A stretch of 9,113 nt of DNA, from the NCBI GenBank assembly GCA_002746275.1, contig NVWR01000005.1, positions 263,323-272,435 on the forward strand. The letters are read 5' to 3'. This document shows positions 1 to 9,113 of the stretch, in pieces. Each line of letters starts with the position of its first letter. The stretch's first letter is position 1. The position numbers were made by a program, and so were the translations under genes. Under the pieces are notes generated by a model. That model searched no databases and was not told where the DNA came from. It saw nothing but the letters and a program-made list of their open reading frames with translations. This DNA is from Rhodobiaceae bacterium. GTDB lineage: Bacteria; Pseudomonadota; Alphaproteobacteria; Parvibaculales; Parvibaculaceae.

Positions 1-1083
1 CGGGCCCGAGAGGAAGTTTTGCCTGAGGAAGTGGGCGCTCCTCTTGATGAGCGGTTCACTTTTGACAATTTTGTAGTTGGTAAGTCCAACGAACTGGCCC
101 ATGCCGCAGCGCGCCGCGTTGCAGAAGCCACCGACGTGACTTTCAATCCGCTGTTTCTTTACGGTGGTGTTGGTTTGGGCAAGACCCACCTCATGCATGC
201 CATCGCATGGGATATCCGCCGCCGCCATCCAGAGCGCAAAGTGCTCTATCTGTCGGCTGAGAAATTCATGTACCAGTTCGTTCGTGCGCTTCGCTTCAAG
301 GACACAATGGCCTTCAAGCAGCAGTTCCGCACTGTGGATGTTCTGATGATCGATGATGTTCAGTTCATTTCGGGTAAGGAATCCACTCAGGAAGAATTCT
401 TCCATACGTTCAACGCGTTGATCGACCACAATCACCAGGTGATTATTTCGGCTGACCGGTCACCGTCTGACCTGGATGGGATCGAAGAGCGTATTCGCTC
501 GCGTCTTGGCTGGGGTTTGGTGGCAGATATTCATCCAACCGACTATGAATTGCGGCTGGGCATCCTGCAGGGTAAGGCCAGCTCCATGGAGCGGCGCACC
601 GGGCCTTTCGACATGCCCAATGGTGTCCTGGAGCTTCTGGCAAACCGCATTACAAATAATGTGCGGGAGCTTGAAGGCGCATTGACCCGGGTTGTGGCCA
701 ATTCCTCCCTGGTCGGTCGACCGATTTCTGTTGATATGGCGCGGGATGTGCTGCGCGACCTGCTGCGCTCCAACGAGCCACAAATCACCATTGAAGAAAT
801 TCAGCGTCGCGTAGCGCAATATTACAATATTCGACTGGCTGACATGCTGTCGCCCCGTCGTGCCCGCACGGTGGCACGGCCCCGGCAGATTGCGATGTAC
901 CTGTCCAAACAGCTGACCACCCGGTCTTTGCCTGAAATCGGTCGCAAATTCGGCGGTCGGGACCACACAACAGTCATCCACGCGGTGCGCCGGATCGATG
1001 AACTGTGCCGCGAAGACAGCGGTATGGAAGAAGATGTGGATTTGCTGCGTCGTAAGCTGGAAAATATGGGCCCGGATATGTAA
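1..1083 (+). CDS. dnaA: Chromosomal replication initiator DnaA, 5'-truncated by window edge
   Basis: DnaA binds DnaA boxes at oriC and, as an ATP-bound AAA+ filament, opens the origin and recruits the helicase. The frame is open from base 1, so the TTG at 19 is not a real start; 360 residues are visible, and domain I plus most of the linker (roughly 100 or more residues) lie outside. Seen in order: Walker A GGVGLGKT (163-186), Walker B LMIDD (343-357), sensor 1 ISADRSP (about 445-465), the box VII arginine region [10 protein letters not shown] (490-519), sensor 2 NNVRELEG (655-678), and domain IV with the box-recognition signature GGRDHTTV (952-975). All key ATPase and DNA-binding motifs are intact. 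The C terminus ends with a few extra residues, MGPDM, next to a short tandem repeat. dnaN lies 219 bp downstream on the same strand, the classic dnaA-dnaN order. Identification is certain. Confidence 0.98.
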   Translation, partial: RAREEVLPEEVGAPLDERFTFDNFVVGKSNELAHAAARRVAEATDVTFNPLFLYGGVGLGKTHLMHAIAWDIRRRHPERKVLYLSAEKFMYQFVRALRFKDTMAFKQQFRTVDVLMIDDVQFISGKESTQEEFFHTFNALIDHNHQVIISADRSPSDLDGIEERIRSRLGWGLVADIHPTDYELRLGILQGKASSMERRTGPFDMPNGVLELLANRITNNVRELEGALTRVVANSSLVGRPISVDMARDVLRDLLRSNEPQITIEEIQRRVAQYYNIRLADMLSPRRARTVARPRQIAMYLSKQLTTRSLPEIGRKFGGRDHTTVIHAVRRIDELCREDSGMEEDVDLLRRKLENMGPDM

Positions 1084-1096
1084 CCCCGACATGTAA
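1071..1096 (+). repeat. 13-bp imperfect tandem repeat spanning the dnaA stop
   Basis: CCCGGATATGTAA (1071-1083) is followed at once by CCCCGACATGTAA (1084-1096), 11 of 13 identical. The first copy holds the last codons and the stop of dnaA. Because 13 is not a multiple of three, the second copy does not repeat the reading frame. It looks like a small slippage duplication. Confidence 0.6.
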
Positions 1097-1212
1097 AATG
1101 GGGCTTTGGGAGCTTAGGTGAAGCTGGGTGGACCGAATGAGCAGGTTTCAGCCGAGCCCTCACAAAACGACAATGCCTGAAGTGCAAAAATCATGGCTCT
1201 ATTCCTAGGCTC

Positions 1213-1221
1213 TGATATAGT
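1213..1221 (+). promoter_or_regulatory. Possible extended -10 promoter for dnaN
   Basis: TGATATAGT matches the extended -10 form TGnTATAAT with one mismatch in the hexamer. No convincing -35 lies 16-18 bp upstream, which an extended -10 can tolerate. It lies in the 219-bp gap between dnaA and dnaN, 82 bp before the dnaN start. The rest of the gap (1084-1302) shows no ORF, no DnaA box and no strong terminator; only a weak CCCC/GGGG pairing lies just after the dnaA stop. Confidence 0.35.
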
Positions 1222-1302
1222 CAGCGCCAAGCTTCTCTGCGGCTGAGGCCGTGCGGGCCGGGCAGAGACGGTAACGAGAGAAAAGAAGAGTTTAGGGGAC
1301 CC

Positions 1303-2418
1303 ATGAAGATTACAATTGAACGCGGTGCGCTCTTGAAGTCACTCAATCATGTGCAAAGTGTTGTGGAACGCCGCAATACGATCCCTATTCTGTCCAATGT
1401 CCTGATGCGCGCAGATCAAGGGCAGTTGAGCCTGACGGCCACCGATCTTGATATCGAAGTGGTTGAGACTGTCGCTGCCGATGTGGCGCAGGACGGTGGC
1501 ACAACGGCGCCTGCTCATACGCTCTACGACATTGTTCGCAAATTGCCCGATGGCGCCCAGGTGGAGATTTCCGCAGGTGAAGACGGCAAAATTTCGCTGC
1601 AGGCCGGTCGCTCCCGTTTTGCCCTGCAGGCCCTGCCTCAGGAAGATTTTCCTGCAATGTCAGCAGGAGAGCTGCCGCACCGCTTTGAGCTTCCCGCAGA
1701 AGCATTAGCCCGGCTGATCGATAAGACCCGGTTTGCCATTTCGACAGAAGAAACCCGGTATTATCTGAACGGCATCTATTTTCACACTGTGGACGCCGAC
1801 GGCACGCCTATGTTGAGGGCCGTTGCCACGGATGGTCACAGGTTGGCCCAGGCTGATTTCCCGATGCCAGAGGGCGCAGCTGACATGCCCGGTGTCATCG
1901 TGCCCCGCAAAACCGTGCTCGAACTGCAAAAGCTGGTGGAAGAGGAAGAGGGCATCGTCCGGATCGGCGTCTCTGACACCAAGATCCGGTTTGAATTTGG
2001 CGGTGTTGTGCTCACCTCCAAGCTGATCGATGGGACGTTCCCCGACTACACCCGTGTCATTCCCGAAGGAAACGACAAGGACATGGAAGTCGACGGCAAG
2101 AAATTTGCCGAAGCCGTGGACCGGGTCGCAACCATCTCAACCGAGCGCTCCCGCGCGGTTAAACTGAACATGGACGAAGGTCGGCTTGTGCTGACCGTGA
2201 CCAATCCAGACAGTGGCAGTGCGACCGAAGAACTGGGGGTCTCCTACAGTTCTGATCCGCTTGAGATTGGCTTCAATGCGCGTTACCTGCTTGATATTGC
2301 GGGACAGCTTGATGGGGACAAAGCGATCTTCTCGCTGGCTGATAGCGGATCTCCCACGTTGATCCGCGATGGGGATGATGAAACGGCTCTCTATGTCCTC
2401 ATGCCTATGCGCGTTTGA
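1303..2418 (+). CDS. dnaN: DNA polymerase III beta sliding clamp
   Basis: DnaN is the ring-shaped dimer that holds DNA polymerase III and many other DNA enzymes on DNA. The 371-residue length matches the family (E. coli 366). Three clamp repeats can be placed at about residues 1-125, 130-250 and 252-371. The protein-binding pocket is visible: ATDGHRL at residues 175-181 and the C-terminal MPMRV at 367-371, which match the pocket segments of the E. coli clamp. The ATG start is supported by a strong Shine-Dalgarno AGGGGA (1294-1299) three bases upstream, and the N terminus MKITIERGALLKSL fits the family start. It lies between dnaA and recF, so it is probably transcribed with recF and perhaps also from a promoter in the dnaA-dnaN gap. 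No anomaly was seen. Confidence 0.98.
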   Translation: MKITIERGALLKSLNHVQSVVERRNTIPILSNVLMRADQGQLSLTATDLDIEVVETVAADVAQDGGTTAPAHTLYDIVRKLPDGAQVEISAGEDGKISLQAGRSRFALQALPQEDFPAMSAGELPHRFELPAEALARLIDKTRFAISTEETRYYLNGIYFHTVDADGTPMLRAVATDGHRLAQADFPMPEGAADMPGVIVPRKTVLELQKLVEEEEGIVRIGVSDTKIRFEFGGVVLTSKLIDGTFPDYTRVIPEGNDKDMEVDGKKFAEAVDRVATISTERSRAVKLNMDEGRLVLTVTNPDSGSATEELGVSYSSDPLEIGFNARYLLDIAGQLDGDKAIFSLADSGSPTLIRDGDDETALYVLMPMRV

Positions 2419-2471
2419 GCTGATCCGGCAACGTTCACCTCTACCCTTGTTACAGCGATCAAAGAGAAATC

Positions 2472-3686
2472 ATGGCTGACCCGGTAGCCATAGAAGAGCC
2501 TGCGCCCGCGTCTGCCGTCCATCTGTCACGTCTGGTGGTGACCCATTTCAGGTCCTACGAACGGGCAGCCCTGGTTCTGGATGGGCGACCGGTCGTGTTG
2601 ACCGGGCCCAACGGGGCCGGCAAGACAAATCTCCTGGAAGCAATTTCTCTCCTGTCGCCGGGGCGAGGGTTGCGCGGTGTGCCCTTCAGTGACTTAGGCT
2701 ATCGCGCCCAAGGCGAACAGACTTCTCGTCTTGGATGGGGGGTTGCCGCGACGCTTATGCGGCACCAGGGGGAAGTTTGGGACGAGAGCGTCATCGGCAC
2801 GGGGCAGAACGCTCCCACAGACCCAGAACTTGACGAGCCTCCCCGTGTACGCACGGTTCGCATTGATGGAGAAACCCAGTCAAGCGCAGGCGTTCTGACC
2901 GATTATGTACGGGTATTGTGGCTGACACCGGCGCAAGATCGCCTCTTTCTGGATGGGGCCGGAGGACGACGCCGGTTCCTTGATCGATTGGTCATGGGCT
3001 TTGACCCAACGCACGGAACCCGGGTCAACGCCTTTGAGAAGGTCCTGCGGGAGCGCAACCGGTTGCTGTCTGAAGATGTACGCGACGTCATGTGGTACGC
3101 AGCGGTTGAGGAGCAGATTGCCGAATATGGAGTGGCCATGGCGGCGGCCCGGGTGGAAACCATCGCTCGGCTGAAAGGTGCCATTGACGCTGCCGCCGAG
3201 AGCGCTTTCCCCAAATCCCTGCTGGCGCTATCTGGTGACCTGGAAGCAGCCCTTGGTGAAGGGGAAGCGGCGACAGATGTCGAAGATCGCTATCGCGCGC
3301 GCCTGGAAGAAAACCGAGCCCGTGACCGAGGAGCGGGCAGAACCCTTGATGGTCCCCATCGCAGCGATCTGCTGGTCCGCCATGCGCCGAAGGACATGGA
3401 GGCCAAAGCGTGCTCCACCGGAGAGCAGAAGGCTTTGCTGTTGGGTCTCATCCTTGCCAACACACGTTTACTGACGCTTTCCATCGGGGCACCGCCTCTG
3501 CTTCTGCTCGACGAAGTGGCCGCTCATCTGGATGCTGAGCGTCGTGCGGCGCTGTTTGACGAGTTGTGTGATATGGGCGTACAGGCCTGGATGACGGGTA
3601 CAGATGCATCGCTTTTTCAGGCTTTGGGGTCCCGCGCTCAGGCCTTTGACGTACGCGACAATCGCTGCGACATCAGCACTCTGTAA
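2472..3686 (+). CDS. recF: DNA replication and repair protein RecF
   Basis: RecF is an SMC-like ATPase that binds gapped DNA and, with RecO and RecR, helps load RecA for gap repair. The 404 residues are longer than E. coli RecF (357). A central stretch around residues 95-130 seems expanded and is probably poorly conserved. Seen: Walker A GPNGAGKT (residues 45-52) after the RecF-typical THFRSY segment, the signature motif CSTGEQKALLLG (from residue 314), and Walker B LLLLDE (343-348) followed by VAAHLD. These are complete, so the ATPase should be active. The ATG at 2472 has only a weak purine-rich site (AAAGAGA, 2461-2467). dnaN ends 53 bp upstream with no terminator between, which suggests co-transcription. 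The downstream gap of 147 bp carries a separate promoter. Confidence 0.97.
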   Translation: MADPVAIEEPAPASAVHLSRLVVTHFRSYERAALVLDGRPVVLTGPNGAGKTNLLEAISLLSPGRGLRGVPFSDLGYRAQGEQTSRLGWGVAATLMRHQGEVWDESVIGTGQNAPTDPELDEPPRVRTVRIDGETQSSAGVLTDYVRVLWLTPAQDRLFLDGAGGRRRFLDRLVMGFDPTHGTRVNAFEKVLRERNRLLSEDVRDVMWYAAVEEQIAEYGVAMAAARVETIARLKGAIDAAAESAFPKSLLALSGDLEAALGEGEAATDVEDRYRARLEENRARDRGAGRTLDGPHRSDLLVRHAPKDMEAKACSTGEQKALLLGLILANTRLLTLSIGAPPLLLLDEVAAHLDAERRAALFDELCDMGVQAWMTGTDASLFQALGSRAQAFDVRDNRCDISTL

Positions 3687-3720
3687 GACCTTGAAATTGC
3701 AGACGAATTCGACCCCAAAG

Positions 3721-3739
3721 CGGGTGTTCCAAAAACCCG
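3721..3739. other. Small hairpin after recF, possible weak terminator
   Basis: CGGGT (3721-3725) pairs with ACCCG (3735-3739), and the stem can be extended by two A-T pairs past a bulged G. No T-run follows, so intrinsic termination is doubtful. It lies 34 bp after the recF stop and just upstream of the protease promoter region. Confidence 0.25.
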
Positions 3740-3746
3740 AGGGCGC

Positions 3747-3778
3747 GTTGTAACCTCTTGATTTATCACCTATATTCG
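3747..3778 (+). promoter_or_regulatory. Promoter of the ClpP-like gene, heat-shock-like
   Basis: CCTATATTCG at 3769-3778 fits every fixed position of the alphaproteobacterial heat-shock (RpoH) -10 pattern CYTATNTNNG as I recall it. GTTG at 3747-3750 lies 18 bp upstream, where the pattern has CTTG (3 of 4). The same bases can also be read as a vegetative promoter, TTGTAA (3748-3753), 17 bp, TATATT (3771-3776). It lies in the recF-clpP gap, with the start of transcription expected about 50 bp before the ATG at 3834. A promoter here is fairly likely; which sigma factor uses it is inference. Confidence 0.5.
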
Positions 3779-3833
3779 GGGCTGAAAAGAATCATCCTGC
3801 AATCGCTCAAAAACTGCAAAGAAACACATTTTC

Positions 3834-4430
3834 ATGTCTCATACGCTTAACGATGTTGATCCTATCGACCTGCTGAAAAACATCTCAAATCCCCTGCTCG
3901 AAAGTGGCCTGTTCAAATCCCGCATGGTGCTCATCACCGGCGAGATCAATGACAAGGTGGCACGCAGCACAACGGAACGTTTGCTGGCGATGGCGGGTGA
4001 ATCCAATGACCCCATCACGGTGATGATTTCCTCACCCGGCGGTCATGTGGAATCTGGCGACATGATCCATGACATGATCAAATATGTGAAACCGGTGGTA
4101 CGCACCCTCGGCACTGGTTGGGTCGCGAGTGCGGGCGCATTGATTTTTGTGGCGGCGGAAAAGAAAAATCGTTTCTGTCTGCCCAACACGCGTTTTTTGT
4201 TGCACGAACCGCGCGGTGGTGTTGGTGGTTCCGCCACGGAGATCGAAATTCAGGCGCGGGAAGTGCTGCGCATGCGTGAGCGCCTCAACAAGATTTTCGC
4301 GGAAGCAACCGGTCAGGCGCTCAAGAAAATTGAGGCGGACACACACCGTGACTTCTGGATGAGTGCCGCAGAAGCGGTCGATTATGGTGTTGTTGGCAAA
4401 ATCATCACATCCGCCGACGAGATCGCCTAA
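3834..4430 (+). CDS. ClpP-family serine protease (divergent second-type ClpP)
   Basis: This is a homologue of the Clp proteolytic subunit, which forms tetradecameric barrels and degrades proteins fed in by an AAA+ unfoldase such as ClpX or ClpA. Its 198 residues align with mature E. coli ClpP over the core with a constant offset of two and no visible gap. The catalytic triad is intact: Ser99 in VASAG, His124 in LLHEP, Asp173 in HRDFW, matching E. coli Ser97, His122 and Asp171. The N-terminal region (MSHTLNDVDPIDLLKN) is unlike the usual ClpP axial loop. Sites equivalent to the unfoldase-docking residues Tyr60, Tyr62 and Met92 are Thr62, Met64 and Thr94. It is therefore likely a paralogue, not the housekeeping ClpP that normally sits next to clpX. 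Start: ATG with a weak purine-rich stretch (3818-3824); Met31 would cut into the fold. It sits between recF and gyrB, with its own likely promoter. Family sure; role and partner unknown. Confidence 0.9.
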   Translation: MSHTLNDVDPIDLLKNISNPLLESGLFKSRMVLITGEINDKVARSTTERLLAMAGESNDPITVMISSPGGHVESGDMIHDMIKYVKPVVRTLGTGWVASAGALIFVAAEKKNRFCLPNTRFLLHEPRGGVGGSATEIEIQAREVLRMRERLNKIFAEATGQALKKIEADTHRDFWMSAAEAVDYGVVGKIITSADEIA

Positions 4431-8644
<4,214 letters not shown>

Positions 8645-8651
8645 AAGAAGT

Positions 8652-8655
8652 CTCC
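8652..8655 (-). promoter_or_regulatory. Ribosome binding site of leuA
   Basis: On the minus strand GGAG precedes the ATG at 8644-8642 by seven bases, and supports this start over Met11. Confidence 0.7.
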
Positions 8656-8804
8656 GGAGCGAATGCTTGATGGCGCAAAATGGGAAATTTGAGAGAGAGC
8701 TGAGGAACCGAAGCTCATAAGTCGCGCCATATGCCGGGCACGGGAAACCACACCGAACACACTGCAGGTGTCAGACAAAGAGGTACAGAAAGTGGCTCTG
8801 CATA

Positions 8805-8832
8805 AACTGAAAGTCATGGGGATCAACTGAAA
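8805..8832. repeat. 8-bp direct repeat, 20-bp period
   Basis: AACTGAAA occurs at 8805-8812 and 8825-8832 in the leuA leader region, exactly 20 bp apart (about two helical turns). It is short, and its meaning is unknown. Confidence 0.3.
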
Positions 8833-8854
8833 TAACGAGAGGACAAGGACTTAA

Positions 8855-8868
8855 GGCCGCTTACGGCC
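8855..8868 (-). terminator. Candidate attenuator terminator hairpin
   Basis: On the minus strand GGCCG, loop TAAG, CGGCC forms a perfect 5-bp all-GC stem. It is followed by TTAAGTCCTTGTCC, a poor T-run, so termination would be weak or factor-assisted. The structure cannot coexist with the longer hairpin that uses 8855-8863 as its downstream arm. Confidence 0.4.
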
Positions 8869-8893
8869 AGATCGCCGGCGCGCTTAAGCGGCC
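8855..8893 (-). promoter_or_regulatory. Leucine attenuator: mutually exclusive hairpins
   Basis: On the minus strand GGCCGCTTA (8893-8885) pairs perfectly with TAAGCGGCC (8863-8855). Inside the loop CGGC (8877-8874) pairs with GCCG (8867-8864), giving a 9-bp plus 4-bp stem. The alternative is the short hairpin at 8868-8855, which shares the downstream arm. The leader peptide stop codon (8886-8884) lies in the upstream arm. A ribosome that finishes the peptide would therefore block the long hairpin and leave the short one, while a ribosome stalled on the leucine codons (8916-8902) would leave the upstream arm largely free. That polarity fits attenuation, with the long stem as antiterminator. 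The pairing is seen; the regulation is inferred. Confidence 0.6.
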
Positions 8894-8937
8894 GGGGCGG
8901 TAAGTCGTAGAAGAAGTGTCCAGTTCATCTGTTCCAT
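8884..8937 (-). CDS. Leucine-rich leader peptide of leuA
   Basis: The 17-codon ORF reads MEQMNWTLLLRLTAPAA. Four leucine codons fall within five codons (CTT CTT CTA CGA CTT; 8916-8902), as expected of a control peptide whose translation senses charged leucine tRNA. The stop codon lies in an arm of the alternative hairpins, and leuA follows on the same strand. Two starts are possible. The ATG at 8937 has no Shine-Dalgarno site but would be at or within a base of the 5' end if the nearby promoter is used. The ATG at 8928 gives 14 residues and has GGAA seven to ten bases before it. The peptide itself probably has no function once made. It is too short to test by codon statistics; the support is the leucine run, position and structure together. 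Confidence 0.6.
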   Translation of the reverse strand: MEQMNWTLLLRLTAPAA

Positions 8938-8943
8938 AGGGCG

Positions 8944-8973
8944 ACACTAGTCGTCTTGAGGCGTGGCCGTCAA
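8944..8973 (-). promoter_or_regulatory. Candidate promoter for the leuA leader transcript
   Basis: On the minus strand TTGACG (8973-8968) matches the -35 consensus in five of six positions. 18 bp downstream lies TAGTGT (8949-8944), a weak -10; the alternative CTAGTG is at 17 bp. Transcription would start near 8937-8938, that is, at or next to the first ATG of the leader peptide. The -35 is good and the -10 is poor. Confidence 0.4.
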
Positions 8974-8987
8974 GCCGCACCCCACGC
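8961..8987. repeat. Inverted repeat across the -35 of the leuA promoter
   Basis: GCGTGG (8961-8966) and CCACGC (8982-8987) are perfect 6-bp arms around a 15-bp centre that contains the candidate -35 (8968-8973). This is where a repressor could bind, but arms of this length also arise by chance. Confidence 0.3.
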
Positions 8988-9075
8988 GAAGGGTCTTTGA
9001 CAGAGGGTGGCCATCTTATTGCCAAACTTTGCGTTCAAGAGGGGCCTCAAGGGGAGAGCGTCCCATATCTTCACG

Positions 9076-9107
9076 GCTCGTTAACTATCTCTTCATAGCT
9101 TGTTAAC
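9076..9107. repeat. GTTAAC-containing direct repeat, 22-bp period
   Basis: GCTCGTTAAC (9076-9085) and GCTTGTTAAC (9098-9107) agree in nine of ten bases and are 22 bp apart, about two helical turns. Each holds the palindrome GTTAAC, and the first continues as TTAACTAT, close to the TTAACCAT half-site associated with CtrA in alphaproteobacteria. It may belong to leuA or to a gene beyond the window edge. The rest of 8988-9113 shows no gene. Confidence 0.4.
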
Positions 9108-9113
9108 ACGTGC

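Larger units (their letters stand above)
8645..8883 (-). other. Long untranslated stretch between leader peptide and leuA
   Basis: These 239 bases lie between the leader peptide stop and leuA. The first part holds the loop and downstream arms of the attenuator (8855-8883). The rest has no strong terminator and no convincing gene. A minus-strand frame of 58 codons from the ATG at 8817 runs into the leuA start (stop TGA in ATGA), but it has no ribosome binding site and no recognisable product. Confidence 0.5.

Noticed and set aside
460..1092. Minus-strand frame of 210 codons opposite dnaA
   Set aside because: It is fully covered by the conserved dnaA domains III and IV and resembles no protein family.
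1084..1103. CCCC/GGGG pairing after dnaA as a terminator
   Set aside because: The stem is only four pairs and is followed by just three T residues.
3763..3771. DnaA-box-like TTATCACCT in the recF-clpP gap
   Set aside because: Only six of nine positions match TTATCCACA, it is single, and it overlaps the promoter; no origin is supported in any gap.
3757..3775. CTTGAT taken as -35 with the TATATT -10
   Set aside because: The spacing of about eight bases is far too short; the -35 at 3747-3753 fits instead.
9035..9056. Repeated TCAAG plus G-run at 9035 and 9047
   Set aside because: The units are short and G-rich, agree only partly, and have no further copies.

Overview
The window looks like the chromosome of an alphaproteobacterium of moderately high GC content. 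I judge this from the sequence style of DnaA, RecF and GyrB, a divergent second-type ClpP as found in several alphaproteobacteria, an alphaproteobacterial-style heat-shock promoter motif, and the long-form LeuA. Genus or family cannot be fixed by eye.

Layout: positions 1-6947 carry a plus-strand replication and repair cluster. It runs dnaA (5' end outside the window), dnaN, recF, a ClpP-family protease gene, and gyrB. This is the ancestral dnaA-dnaN-recF-gyrB order with one extra gene, the protease, inserted between recF and gyrB. dnaN follows dnaA after a 219-bp gap with a possible promoter. recF follows dnaN after 53 bp and is probably co-transcribed. The protease has its own promoter region, whose -10 matches the heat-shock type. 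gyrB follows after 81 bp containing a small hairpin. I saw no DnaA boxes in the gaps, so there is no sign of oriC here.

Positions 6944-8644 hold leuA on the minus strand, tail to tail with gyrB; the two stop codons overlap in a CTAG. The 469 bp upstream of leuA (8645-9113) contain the most interesting signal of the window: a 17-codon ORF with a Leu-Leu-Leu-Arg-Leu run, whose stop codon lies inside one arm of two mutually exclusive hairpins. This is the layout of a leucine-responsive transcription attenuator. The best promoter candidate would start the transcript at or next to the leader peptide's own AUG, so the leader may be leaderless.

Together: DnaA starts replication, DnaN is the polymerase clamp, RecF acts in gap repair, and GyrB removes supercoils. 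LeuA makes the first committed step of leucine synthesis and appears to be controlled both by attenuation and by leucine binding to its C-terminal domain. No tRNA, rRNA, CRISPR array, insertion sequence or prophage gene was seen. The window is mostly a conserved housekeeping region, and I found no wholly new system in it.
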